Assembly: GCA_913055695.1 (NCBI GenBank)
Contig: CAJXKF010000005.1
Location: forward strand, 62,001 to 126,000
Direction: 5' to 3'
DNA: 64,000 nt
From: an uncultured Methylophaga sp.
GTDB taxonomy: Bacteria > Pseudomonadota > Gammaproteobacteria > Nitrosococcales > Methylophagaceae
In this document: piece after piece, positions 44,499 to 53,123 of the stretch
Layout of the letters: every line of letters begins with the position of its first letter
Position numbering within the stretch: position 1 is the stretch's first letter
The notes under the pieces: generated by a model
Database searches by the model: none
The model's input: the letters and a program-made list of their open reading frames with translations, nothing else
Told to the model about the DNA's origin: nothing
Position numbers and translations under genes: made by a program

Positions 44499-45296
44499 AT
44501 GGCTTTTTATCAGATTGCCTTACTCGCCCTGCTTCAGGGCCTGACAGAATTTCTGCCGATTTCCAGCTCGGCGCATCTCATTCTGGTTCCGGTTATCCTG
44601 GAATGGCAGGATCAGGGACTCGCTTTTGATGTTGCCGTTCATGTCGGCACACTCACGGCGGTGCTGCTTTACTTCCGCCAGGATATTAAAACCATACTGA
44701 CAGATTGGATATCATCGCTGAAACAGCGAAAAGCAGTGGGTGACAGCCGCCTGGCCTGGGCGGTCGCTTTTGGCACTATTCCGGTCGGACTGGCCGGCCT
44801 GCAGTTTGCCGATATCATTGCGACCAGTCTGCGCAGTCCACTGGTGATTGCCACCACCACTATCGTCTTTGGTCTGTTACTGGGCTGGGCTGACTGGCGC
44901 GGTAAAAGACAGCGCAGCGAACATCAGCTTAACTGGTCAGATATTCTGTTTATCGGCGTCGCCCAGGCTGTTGCGCTGATTCCCGGCACCTCGCGCTCAG
45001 GGATCACCATCACTGCCGGTCTGATGCTGGGGCTGACCCGCCAGGCGGCGGCGCGATTTTCTTTTCTGTTATCCATTCCAGTCATTATTCTTGCCGGTGG
45101 ACTTGAAGTCACAGAACTCGTACAATCCTCGCTTTCCGTCGACTGGACAGCTCTGATTTCAGGGGCCGTGTTTTCGGCAGTCAGCGCCTACCTCTGCATT
45201 TTCCTGTTTTTGAAGATGCTGGACCGGATCGGGATGTGGCCATTCGTCATTTACCGCTTGATACTGGGCGCTTTTTTACTCTGGCTGTTTCTGTAA
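44499..45296 (+). CDS. uppP: Undecaprenyl-diphosphatase
   Basis: 265 residues with about eight membrane helices, the BacA/UppP family. The two active-site motifs are EFLPISSSAHL near residue 18 and PGTSRSGITI near residue 165. It recycles the C55 lipid carrier for peptidoglycan and O-antigen synthesis, and confers bacitracin tolerance. No linked gene; the rplM promoter follows just after its stop. Confidence 0.96.
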   Translation: MAFYQIALLALLQGLTEFLPISSSAHLILVPVILEWQDQGLAFDVAVHVGTLTAVLLYFRQDIKTILTDWISSLKQRKAVGDSRLAWAVAFGTIPVGLAGLQFADIIATSLRSPLVIATTTIVFGLLLGWADWRGKRQRSEHQLNWSDILFIGVAQAVALIPGTSRSGITITAGLMLGLTRQAAARFSFLLSIPVIILAGGLEVTELVQSSLSVDWTALISGAVFSAVSAYLCIFLFLKMLDRIGMWPFVIYRLILGAFLLWLFL

Positions 45297-45302
45297 AAGC
45301 TG

Positions 45303-45331
45303 TTGACAGTCCGACTATGAATGCGTAATAT
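45303..45331 (+). promoter_or_regulatory. Strong promoter of rplM-rpsI
   Basis: A perfect -35 TTGACA (45303-45308), a 17-base spacer and TAATAT (45326-45331). The rplM ATG lies 50 bases downstream, typical for a highly expressed ribosomal protein operon. Confidence 0.8.
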
Positions 45332-45381
45332 TCTCCCTCTTTATTTGGACCGCTTGCGTAATTATCAGGAGCAATTCGCGG

Positions 45382-45810
45382 ATGAAAACCATTAGTGCAA
45401 AACCAGCAGAAGTTCGTCGTGACTGGTTCGTTATCGATGCTGACGGCAAAACCTTAGGCCGTATGGCAACTGAGATCGCCCGTCGTCTGCGTGGTAAACA
45501 TAAAGCGATTTACACGCCTCACGTTGATACTGGTGATTATATCGTTGTCATCAACGCTGAAAAATTGCGTGTAACCGGTAATAAAATGAAAGATAAGATT
45601 TACCACCACCACACAGGTCACATCGGTGGTATCAAATCTATCTCTCTGGAAAAACAACTGGACAAAGCTCCGGAGCGCGTTATCCAGACTGCTGTTAAAG
45701 GCATGCTGCCTAAGAACCCACTGGGTCGGGCCATGTTCAGCAAGCTGAAAGTTTACGCTGGCGCCGAACACCCTCACACAGCACAACAGCCTAAAGCGCT
45801 GGAAATCTAA
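45382..45810 (+). CDS. rplM: Ribosomal protein L13
   Basis: 142 residues, identical in length to E. coli L13. Family marks are the N-terminal [20 protein letters not shown] and the [14 protein letters not shown] segment. It is an early-assembly 50S protein. ATCAGGAGC precedes the ATG. rpsI begins 12 bases after its stop in the conserved rplM-rpsI operon. Confidence 0.98.
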   Translation: MKTISAKPAEVRRDWFVIDADGKTLGRMATEIARRLRGKHKAIYTPHVDTGDYIVVINAEKLRVTGNKMKDKIYHHHTGHIGGIKSISLEKQLDKAPERVIQTAVKGMLPKNPLGRAMFSKLKVYAGAEHPHTAQQPKALEI

Positions 45811-45822
45811 TCGGATATCAAC

Positions 45823-46212
45823 ATGGCAGATTCATACTACGCAACAGGTCGTCGTAAAAGCTCTACCGCTCGTGTATTCCTGAAACCAGGCAGCGGTAAC
45901 ATTTCGATCAACACTCGCACTCTGGAAGACTACTTCGGTCGTGAAACTTCACGCATGGTCGTTCGCCAACCGCTGGAACTGGTCGACATGCTGGACAAGT
46001 TTGACCTCAAAATCACCGTCCGTGGTGGTGGTAACAACGGTCAGGCCGGTGCCATTCGTCACGGTATCAGCCGTGCCCTCGTTGAATACGACAATGAGTT
46101 GAAAGCTGAACTGCGTAAAGCCGGCTACATCACACGTGATGCCCGTGCCGTTGAACGTAAGAAAATCGGCTTGCATAAAGCGCGTAAACGTCCACAATTC
46201 TCCAAACGTTAA
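45823..46212 (+). CDS. rpsI: Ribosomal protein S9
   Basis: 129 residues. It starts [19 protein letters not shown] and ends in the conserved RKRPQFSKR tail, whose C-terminal Lys-Arg reaches the ribosomal P site. It is a 30S head protein. An intrinsic terminator follows 28 bases after the stop. Confidence 0.98.
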   Translation: MADSYYATGRRKSSTARVFLKPGSGNISINTRTLEDYFGRETSRMVVRQPLELVDMLDKFDLKITVRGGGNNGQAGAIRHGISRALVEYDNELKAELRKAGYITRDARAVERKKIGLHKARKRPQFSKR

Positions 46213-46240
46213 TTGTCCGGACCCGTCTGTACAGACAGAA

Positions 46241-46272
46241 AAGGCCATTCCGCGGGATGGCCTTTTTTTTTT
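46241..46272 (+). terminator. Intrinsic terminator of rplM-rpsI
   Basis: Stem AAGGCCAT / ATGGCCTT (46241-46248 and 46257-46264) with a GC-rich loop, then ten Ts. Confidence 0.95.
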
Positions 46273-46330
46273 GTGCTTATTGTCATATTGTTTTCACTCA
46301 TGCTATATAAATAGAGCACGCGCAGATAGC

Positions 46331-46834
46331 ATGGACGATACAATGAAAAGAATACTGATAACCGGGCTGCTGGCATTGAGCCTGCCCGTGATAGTGATGG
46401 CCGAAGAGCAATCCGCCATTGCCCTGACCGCCGGTGGTTACGACGCCTTTGATAGTGACGACAATGCTGCAGAAATCGGGCTGGAATACCGCTTCGCCCC
46501 GGCCGCTGGATTTTATAAGCTCATCCCCATCATTGGCGCTTCAGTCACCTCGGATGGCGCTTACTGGGCCTATGCCGGGCTGCGTTATGACTGGTCTTTG
46601 TCAGCTGACTGGATTGTGACGCCGCACTTTGCGCTGGCTGCCTATGAGAATGGTGGCGGGGTTGATCTGGGGTATGGTATGGAATTTCGCACCGGCCTTG
46701 ATATCGCTTACCAACTGACGGATAGCAGCCGGCTGTCGCTGGGCTACTACCATATGTCCAATGCTGATCTCGGTGATGACAATCCCGGTGCTGACTCGAT
46801 TATCGTCAGTTACAGCTATACGCTGGGTCACTAA
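46331..46834 (+). CDS. PagL-like outer-membrane lipid A deacylase-family protein
   Basis: 167 residues from the ATG at 46331 (46343 also possible); the open frame reaches 46136, but that start lies in rpsI and crosses its terminator. A signal peptide ends near VIVMAEE. The rest is an eight-strand beta barrel with the acyloxyacyl hydrolase/PagL motif GYYHMSNADL, giving the catalytic His and Ser. The third catalytic residue of PagL, a Glu 12 residues after the Ser, is Asp here (NPGADS). Activity is therefore uncertain. Its stop directly abuts the stop of lpxL, and both act on lipid A. Confidence 0.75.
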   Translation: MDDTMKRILITGLLALSLPVIVMAEEQSAIALTAGGYDAFDSDDNAAEIGLEYRFAPAAGFYKLIPIIGASVTSDGAYWAYAGLRYDWSLSADWIVTPHFALAAYENGGGVDLGYGMEFRTGLDIAYQLTDSSRLSLGYYHMSNADLGDDNPGADSIIVSYSYTLGH

Positions 46835-47749
46835 TCACAGATTTTTATAGAGCAGCCCCTTGCCTTCCGGCTGGGTCTTGAAGCGGCGGTGCACCCATAG
46901 GTATTGTTCAGGGGAGCGGCGTATGGCCTGTTCCAACCAGTCGTTAATACGCTGGGCGTCGATCAAATCATCACCCGTCGGATAATCCTCCCAGGCTTTG
47001 CCAATCGTAATGGTGTAGCTGCCGTCTTTCTCACGATGCGGCACGAAGGGCACAATTCTGGCACCCGTCATTTTGACCATTCTGGCTGTCGCCACAATCG
47101 TCGCCGCCTGTACGCCGAAAAACTTGGCGAACACGGCGGTGCGTTTGCCAAAATCCTGATCCGGAGCATACCAGACCACTTTGTTTTTCTTCAGTGCCCG
47201 TAACATGGAGCGGGGATCATCGCGCAGAACAATACCCTCGCTGTGATAGGTTCTGGCACGCATCATGACCGCATTGAACAGCGGATTCTTTAATTGCCGG
47301 AACATCACATAGGCAGGTGTTTTCAGCATGATGAGACGGCCACCCAGTTCCATGCTGGTGAAATGGCCGGTCAGCAGAATAACGCCTTTGCCTTCCGCCT
47401 TGGCCTGCTCCAGATGCTCCAGCCCTTGATAGCGGACCCGCTTGAGCAGAGCTTTGTCACTGGCCCACCAGCTCATTGCCGTCTCAATCATCATCATGCC
47501 CATCGTGGTCAGGCTACGCTTGACCAGTTTTTGCTGTTCAGCCGGGCTCAGTTCAGGAAAGCTTAATTCGATATTACGGCGCGCGATTTTCGCCCGTGAA
47601 CCCATAAATGGGCGCATCATCAGCCCCAGTGTCTGACCAATCATGACCTGCAGCCGACCCGGCAGATACACCGACAGACGCATCAGGGCCAGACCCAGCC
47701 AACTTGACCAGTAGCGCGGATGCAGGAACTGTTTCTGGAAAATTTTCAT
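46835..47749 (-). CDS. lpxL: Lipid A late acyltransferase (LpxL/HtrB family)
   Basis: 304 residues from the ATG at 47749 (MKIFQKQFLHPRYWSSW); the frame runs 22 codons further up, across the waaA start. The family hallmark GHFTSMELGG supplies the catalytic His-x4-Glu, and RIVPFVPHRE and the QYLWVHRRFKT end segment are typical. It adds a fatty acyl chain to Kdo2-lipid IVA at the inner membrane. Whether it is LpxL or LpxM cannot be decided; adjacency to waaA, the Kdo transferase, suits LpxL. Confidence 0.9.
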   Translation of the reverse strand: MKIFQKQFLHPRYWSSWLGLALMRLSVYLPGRLQVMIGQTLGLMMRPFMGSRAKIARRNIELSFPELSPAEQQKLVKRSLTTMGMMMIETAMSWWASDKALLKRVRYQGLEHLEQAKAEGKGVILLTGHFTSMELGGRLIMLKTPAYVMFRQLKNPLFNAVMMRARTYHSEGIVLRDDPRSMLRALKKNKVVWYAPDQDFGKRTAVFAKFFGVQAATIVATARMVKMTGARIVPFVPHREKDGSYTITIGKAWEDYPTGDDLIDAQRINDWLEQAIRRSPEQYLWVHRRFKTQPEGKGLLYKNL

Positions 47750-47780
47750 CTGGGTGTGTTCAGTACTCAAGGTTGCGCCT

Positions 47781-49091
47781 ATGCTATCATTCCTGCTCGA
47801 TTTCCGCTTAGCCAATGAGTCTGAATTGAGATTTTTATACAGCTTTGTTTTTGTTCTGGCGGTGCCGCTGATTCTGCTGCGTTTGATATGGCGTGGCAGC
47901 CGGGCATCCGCCTATTTCAAACGCTGGGATGAGCGTTTCGGTATTAAAGCCGCTCCATCGGCCAGTAAACCGGTGATCTGGGTTCATGCGGTGTCAGTCG
48001 GAGAAGTGGAAGCAGCAAGACCTTTAGTCGAGTCGTTACAGACACAGTACGCTGATCATCAGATCCTGATTACCACGATGACTCCGACCGGCAGTGCCCG
48101 CGTGATCAGCCTTTACGGCGATAAGGTACTGCATTGTTATCTGCCCTATGATTTACCCCTTGCGGTCAGCCGCTTTCTGAAATCAGTACGGCCTGAGCTG
48201 GGCATTATTATGGAAACCGAGCTCTGGCCCAATCTGATTCATCATGCCCATGCGCTGGATATTCCTCTGGTGCTGGCTAATGCCCGTCTGTCTGCCCGCT
48301 CTGCAGCCGGCTATCAGAAAATCGGCAAGCTCACCCGAACTATGCTGCAGCAATTCACGCTGATTGCCGCCCAGTCCCAGGATGACCGTCTGCGTTTTAT
48401 CGCCCTGGGCGCTGACAAGGAAAGTGTGCACGCCGTCGGTAACCTCAAGTTCGAGATCGCCCTGCCCGCCAGTCTCAATGAAGAAGCCGAAGCACTGCGC
48501 AGTATCTGGGGCAACCGGCCGGTATTTATCGCCGCCAGTACTCATGAAGGCGAAGACGAAATTATTCTTAATGCTTCGCGTAAAATCCGCGCCGAGTTTC
48601 CGGATTTACTGCTGATTCTGGTGCCACGACATCCGGAACGCTTTGATAAAGTCGCGGCGCTGAGCCAGCGCAGTGGCTTCAAGATTCTGCGCCGCAGTGA
48701 TAATGGCATGTGCAGCCGTGAGATTCAGGTCATGGTCATTGATACCATGGGTGAACTGCCGCTGTTTTACGGCACCGCTGATATCGCTTTTGTCGGCGGC
48801 AGTCTGGTGCCCAGAGGCGGCCATAACCTGCTGGAACCTGCCGCACTGGGACGCGCAGTCATTATCGGTCCGCATTACTTCAACTTCAGCGAAATCAGCC
48901 GCCAGTTTCTGGAGGCCGGGGCGGCGATTCAGATTGATAGCAGCGAGAGGCTCGCAGATGCGGTAACGGATTTGCTGAGAAACCCGCAGAAACGCGCTGA
49001 TATGGGCCAGGCGGGACAGAACCTGATTAAGCATAGTCAGGGCGCCAGCAAACGCCTGCTGAACCTTATCAAGCGGCATATTGATGTCTGA
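47781..49091 (+). CDS. waaA: 3-deoxy-D-manno-octulosonic acid transferase
   Basis: 436 residues from the ATG at 47781 with AAGG before it. A TTG at 47826 gives 421 residues, nearer to E. coli WaaA (425), and its first residues LRFLYSFVF align with the usual membrane-anchor start, so this is a real alternative. Marks: HAVSVGEVEAARPL (catalytic Glu), METELWPNLI, and GHNLLEPAALGR. It adds Kdo to lipid IVA. It is divergent from lpxL with only 31 bases between starts, and overlaps tadA by 8 bases. Confidence 0.95.
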   Translation: MLSFLLDFRLANESELRFLYSFVFVLAVPLILLRLIWRGSRASAYFKRWDERFGIKAAPSASKPVIWVHAVSVGEVEAARPLVESLQTQYADHQILITTMTPTGSARVISLYGDKVLHCYLPYDLPLAVSRFLKSVRPELGIIMETELWPNLIHHAHALDIPLVLANARLSARSAAGYQKIGKLTRTMLQQFTLIAAQSQDDRLRFIALGADKESVHAVGNLKFEIALPASLNEEAEALRSIWGNRPVFIAASTHEGEDEIILNASRKIRAEFPDLLLILVPRHPERFDKVAALSQRSGFKILRRSDNGMCSREIQVMVIDTMGELPLFYGTADIAFVGGSLVPRGGHNLLEPAALGRAVIIGPHYFNFSEISRQFLEAGAAIQIDSSERLADAVTDLLRNPQKRADMGQAGQNLIKHSQGASKRLLNLIKRHIDV

Positions 49092-49533
49092 CGACAGTCG
49101 CTGGATGCAACGGGCGCTGGAGCTTGCCCGCCACGCTGAAGCCGAAGGCGAAGTCCCCGTCGGTGCTGTTGTGGTGCTGAACGGTGAGATTATCGGTGAA
49201 GGCTGGAATCATCCCATCACAGCCCATGATGCCACCGCGCATGCAGAAATTATGGCTTTGCGTCAGGCTTGTCTGTCACAAAACAATTACCGTCTGCCCG
49301 GCGCCGATCTCTATGTCACTTTGGAGCCCTGTGTGATGTGTGCCGGCGCGCTGGTGCATGCCCGCATTAACCGCCTGGTTTATGCCACCAGCGAACCTAA
49401 AACCGGCGCCGCTGGCAGCTGTATCGATGTGTTTTCCCTCGCTAATCTTAATCATCGGGTGCAGTGTGAATCAGGCCTGCTGGCTGAACAGAGCAGTGAC
49501 ATGCTGCGCGCCTTCTTCCGGGCACGCCGCTAG
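49084..49533 (+). CDS. tadA: tRNA-specific adenosine deaminase
   Basis: 149 residues from the ATG at 49084; a TTG three bases earlier is less likely. Zinc site: HAEIMAL with its catalytic Glu, and PCVMCAGAL. It deaminates A34 to inosine in tRNA-Arg(ACG). Its ATG lies within the waaA stop region. Its stop overlaps the convergent trhP stop by 4 bases. Confidence 0.95.
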   Translation: MSDDSRWMQRALELARHAEAEGEVPVGAVVVLNGEIIGEGWNHPITAHDATAHAEIMALRQACLSQNNYRLPGADLYVTLEPCVMCAGALVHARINRLVYATSEPKTGAAGSCIDVFSLANLNHRVQCESGLLAEQSSDMLRAFFRARR

Positions 49534-50876
49534 AGATACTTGGCAATTATCGCTCTTTCCGGTAACCGCCCCTGATAGGGAATATAGACCTCGTGACCAC
49601 TACCCGGTGCAATATCAACTGGTTCCCGGTGCTGATTAAGCAACTGCTCCAGCACAAATTCTTGATTGCCTGAAGGCGTAATCAATTCCAGCCGGTCACC
49701 GGCAGCAAAACGGTTTTTGACATCCACTCTCAGCAACTGCCTGTCTTTATCAACCGCCGTCACCTCACCGACGTACTGCTGCCTCTCACTACTGGAGTAA
49801 CCATGCAGATAATTCTGCTGTTCCCGGGTGGGATGGCGCTGATAGAAACCATCGGTATAGCCCCGGTTGGCGAGATTATCCAACTTGCCGATCAGGGTGG
49901 GGTCGAAGGGTTTGCCCGCCATTGCGTCATTGATTGCCTGGCGGTATATCTGCGCGGTGCGGGCAACGTAGTAAACGGACTTGGTGCGCCCCTCTATTTT
50001 GAGTGAGTCGACACCGATTTTGACCAGCCGCTCGATATGCTGCACAGCACGCAGATCTTTCGAGTTCATAATATAGGTGCCATGTTCATCCTCGAATATC
50101 GGCATCATCTCACCGGGCCGGTTTTTTTCTTCTATCAGATAAATCTGGTCGGCCAGTGGATGTCGCTGCTGACCGCCACAGTCTGACAGACCGCTCTGAT
50201 TCATGGCATCAAAAGCCTGAAAATCGATTTTCTGCGGCGCATCCTCATTGCCGTCACAGCTGTGGGTTTTGTATTCCCAGCGGCAGGCATTGGTGCAGCT
50301 ACCCTGATTGGGGTCACGGTGATTAAAATAACCGGACAGCAGGCATCGACCTGAATAGGCTATGCAAAGTGCGCCGTGAACAAACACTTCCAGTTCCATC
50401 TCCGGGCATTGCTGACGGATTTCTTCAATCTCATCCAGCGACAGTTCGCGTGACAGAATCACCCGGCTCAAACCCAGCGACTGCCAGAATTTGACCGCCT
50501 GATAGTTGACTGTATTCGCTTGTACCGAGAGATGCACCGGCATTTCCGGCCAGCGCTCGCGTACCATCATGATGAGACCGGGATCAGCCATAATCAGCGC
50601 ATCCGGGGCCATTTCAATTACCGGCTCCATATCCGCCATATAGGTTTTAAGCTTGGCGTTATGTGGCATCAGATTACTGGCGACAAAAAACTTCTTATCA
50701 AGCTTATGCGCCTCATCGATCCCTTGAGCCAGTACAGGCAATTTATGGAAATCATTATTTCTGACCCGCAGGCTGTAACGCGGCTGACCGGCATAAACGG
50801 CATCAGCCCCGAATGCATAGGCGTAACGCATATGCTCAAGACTGCCGGCAGGTAGCAATAATTCGGGCGCATTCAT
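49530..50876 (-). CDS. trhP: U32 family peptidase-like tRNA hydroxylation protein TrhP (YegQ)
   Basis: 448 residues from the ATG at 50876 (MNAPELLLPAG); five codons more are open upstream. It matches YegQ along its length: ADAVYAGQPRYSLRVRNN, NLMPHNAKLKTYM, LSVQANTVN, SRELSLDEIEEI, FVHGALCIAYSGRCLLSGYF, then CTNACRWEY and MNSKDLRAV. The cluster of Cys residues suits an iron-sulfur site. YegQ is needed, with TrhO/prephenate pathways, for 5-hydroxyuridine at U34 of some tRNAs; the name peptidase is historical. Confidence 0.93.
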   Translation of the reverse strand: MNAPELLLPAGSLEHMRYAYAFGADAVYAGQPRYSLRVRNNDFHKLPVLAQGIDEAHKLDKKFFVASNLMPHNAKLKTYMADMEPVIEMAPDALIMADPGLIMMVRERWPEMPVHLSVQANTVNYQAVKFWQSLGLSRVILSRELSLDEIEEIRQQCPEMELEVFVHGALCIAYSGRCLLSGYFNHRDPNQGSCTNACRWEYKTHSCDGNEDAPQKIDFQAFDAMNQSGLSDCGGQQRHPLADQIYLIEEKNRPGEMMPIFEDEHGTYIMNSKDLRAVQHIERLVKIGVDSLKIEGRTKSVYYVARTAQIYRQAINDAMAGKPFDPTLIGKLDNLANRGYTDGFYQRHPTREQQNYLHGYSSSERQQYVGEVTAVDKDRQLLRVDVKNRFAAGDRLELITPSGNQEFVLEQLLNQHREPVDIAPGSGHEVYIPYQGRLPERAIIAKYL

Positions 50877-51031
50877 CGGCAATATTTCCACATAAAAAAA
50901 GCGTGAATTATAAGGCTTTTATGAATTTTGCCAATAAAAACAGGGATATTTCGTTTCCGCAAAAACTCTGTCAGGTGCAATAAGGTCGATAACAAGCGAT
51001 AATTATGACGTTTGTGTTAAGAGGATGTTGC

Positions 51032-52426
51032 TTGAAACGCTTAATCATTTTTCTGCTTGCCGTGTGCATGACTGCGGCCTGCAGTGAAGCCCAACCTCAC
51101 CTTCAGGAAATACAGGATCGCGGTGAGCTGCGTGTTCTGAGCCGATACAGTCTGACCAGCTACTATGTCAAAGGCGATACCCTGGCCGGTTTTGAGTATG
51201 AATTAGCGCAGCGCTTCGCCGAACGATTAGGCGTTGAGCTCAAAATTATCGTGCCTGAGAACCTGGGCAATGTGCTCAGACTGATCGAGGAAGGCAAGGC
51301 GGATATCGCCGCAGCTGGTCTCACTGTCACCGAACAGCGTAAAAACCATATTCGTTTCGGACCGGTTTATCACGAAGTGACCCAGCAACTGGTATACAAA
51401 CACGGCACAGGCAAGCCGGACGATATCACTGATATTACTGACGGTCAGCTGGAAGTGGTCGCGGACAGCAGTCACGTCGAACAACTGCAGTCTTTGCAGG
51501 AGGAAATTCCGGAACTGGACTGGCGCGAGAATGAAGAGCTGGATAACAGTGGTCTGCTCGAACTGGTTCAACTTGAGCTTATCGACTACACCGTGGTCGA
51601 TTCTAATGAAATGTCCGCCAATCAGAGCCTGTTTCCGGAGTTACGTGTCGCCTTTGATATTTCAGAACCACAGCCTCTAGGCTGGGCAATGCCGCTGTCT
51701 AATGACGATTCGCTGTATCTGGAAGTCCTCGATTTTTTCCATGAGATGGAAGCTTCCGGTGAGCTGGATAAGCTGATAGAAAAATATTACGGCCATATTC
51801 GCCGCTTTGATTATGTTGACACCCGCGCCGTCCACCGCCGGATTCAGACCCATCTGCCGCGCTACAAAGATCTGTTCCAGCAGGCCGGTGAGCAGTTCGG
51901 ATTTGACTGGCACCTGCTGGCTGCCATGTCTTATCAGGAATCACACTGGAACCCGGAAGCGGTTTCCAGCACCGGTGTCAAAGGTTTGATGATGCTGACC
52001 CGGGCCACCGCCAGAGAAATGGAAGTCACTGACCGGGAAGATCCTGAGCAAAGTATCTTTGCCGGTGCGGGTTACCTGGCTTCAATCTATGAGCGCCTCC
52101 CGGACGGGATTAAGTCGCCTGATCGTATCTGGTTTGCGCTCGCTGCATACAATATCGGTCTGGGTCATCTTGAGGATGCCAGGGTGATTACCGAAATCGA
52201 AGGCAAGAATCCGGACTTATGGACCGATGTCCGTGAGCATCTGCCATTACTATCAAAGCAGAAATGGTTCTCCCAGACCCGGTATGGTTACGCCAGAGGC
52301 AGTGAGCCGGTGCGTTACGTACAGAATATCCGGCGTTATCTTGATATTCTTCTGCATCATGACAATGCAGCAGTACCAACAATAGATCCGCCAAGCCTGG
52401 AAGAGCCCTTGCCCGCCGCACTGTAA
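51032..52426 (+). CDS. mltF: Membrane-bound lytic transglycosylase F
   Basis: 464 residues if it starts at the TTG at 51032, which has AAGAGGA 6 bases upstream; an ATG at 51005 lacks a ribosome-binding site. The product then begins KRLIIFLLAVCMTAAC, a lipoprotein signal. A family 3 solute-binding domain (about 30-255) is followed by an SLT domain with the catalytic Glu in MSYQESHWNPEAVS and the conserved GVKGLMML and AAYNIGLGHL motifs. It cuts peptidoglycan to 1,6-anhydro-muropeptides at the outer membrane. The first domain may control it by ligand binding. Confidence 0.93.
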   Translation: MKRLIIFLLAVCMTAACSEAQPHLQEIQDRGELRVLSRYSLTSYYVKGDTLAGFEYELAQRFAERLGVELKIIVPENLGNVLRLIEEGKADIAAAGLTVTEQRKNHIRFGPVYHEVTQQLVYKHGTGKPDDITDITDGQLEVVADSSHVEQLQSLQEEIPELDWRENEELDNSGLLELVQLELIDYTVVDSNEMSANQSLFPELRVAFDISEPQPLGWAMPLSNDDSLYLEVLDFFHEMEASGELDKLIEKYYGHIRRFDYVDTRAVHRRIQTHLPRYKDLFQQAGEQFGFDWHLLAAMSYQESHWNPEAVSSTGVKGLMMLTRATAREMEVTDREDPEQSIFAGAGYLASIYERLPDGIKSPDRIWFALAAYNIGLGHLEDARVITEIEGKNPDLWTDVREHLPLLSKQKWFSQTRYGYARGSEPVRYVQNIRRYLDILLHHDNAAVPTIDPPSLEEPLPAAL

Positions 52427-52431
52427 AAAAA

Positions 52432-52455
52432 AGCCCGGTCAAACCGGGCTTTTTT
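52432..52455. terminator. Bidirectional terminator between mltF and dsbA
   Basis: Stem AGCCCGGT / ACCGGGCT (52432-52439, 52443-52450) with a three-base loop CAA, A-run before and T-run after, serving both converging genes. Confidence 0.93.
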
Positions 52456-52476
52456 ATGTCTGCTGGAAGATGCTGC

Positions 52477-53112
52477 TCAGCGCGCCTGCTCAATCAGCAT
52501 ATCCACCACTTCAAATAATTGTTCACTACCGCCGGCACTGCTGGCATTAGTCCGGTACTCCCCCTCGACGATAAATGCCGGAACACCGGTAATACCTGAG
52601 GTACGGCTCATAATGAGAGCCTTTTTGACTTTGCTTTTAACACTGAAAGAGTTCATGGTCTTGGCAAAGGCCTCGCGGTCAATGCCCTGCTCTTCAACAA
52701 AATCGAGCAGTTGCTCTTCGGTGCTGAGACGCCGTTTCTCGACATGAATCGCATTGAACAGTTTGGGATGCAGCATCTCCAGATCGCCGGTCGCTTCGGC
52801 GGCATAATAGACGCGTGCCAGTTCCAGCCAGCTGTCACGGAAAATTGCCGGTACTTTCACAAACTTCACGTCATCAGACAGGGTTTTCTTCCACTCTTCA
52901 ATTTCCGGTTCCAGAGCGAAGCAGTGCGGGCAGGTATAAGAGAACATCTCCACCACCACGATTTTCTCGGCATCAGTGGTCGCCATTTTTTCTGCCGTCG
53001 GGAAATAATGTGTGCCTTCCACATATGACATGGGCACTGCCCAGGCAGAGACGGAAACCAGACCAGCCAGCAGGCCTGCAGCCAGCGTTGAGAACAATTT
53101 AGTCATCTTCAT
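52477..53112 (-). CDS. dsbA: Thiol:disulfide interchange protein DsbA
   Basis: 211 residues with a signal peptide ending near VSAWA. Active site CPHC in FSYTCPHCFALE, with the cis-Pro in TGVPAFIVEG. It oxidises thiols in the periplasm. It is the last gene of the cytochrome c4-resB-ccsB-dsbA group, where a DsbA member could act on apocytochrome c before heme attachment. The gap to ccsB is 11 bases. Confidence 0.95.
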   Translation of the reverse strand: MKMTKLFSTLAAGLLAGLVSVSAWAVPMSYVEGTHYFPTAEKMATTDAEKIVVVEMFSYTCPHCFALEPEIEEWKKTLSDDVKFVKVPAIFRDSWLELARVYYAAEATGDLEMLHPKLFNAIHVEKRRLSTEEQLLDFVEEQGIDREAFAKTMNSFSVKSKVKKALIMSRTSGITGVPAFIVEGEYRTNASSAGGSEQLFEVVDMLIEQAR

Positions 53113-53123
53113 ATCCTTTCATT

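Noticed and set aside
46136..46330. Upstream start for the PagL-like gene
   Set aside because: It would begin inside rpsI and read through its terminator; the signal peptide starts at 46331.
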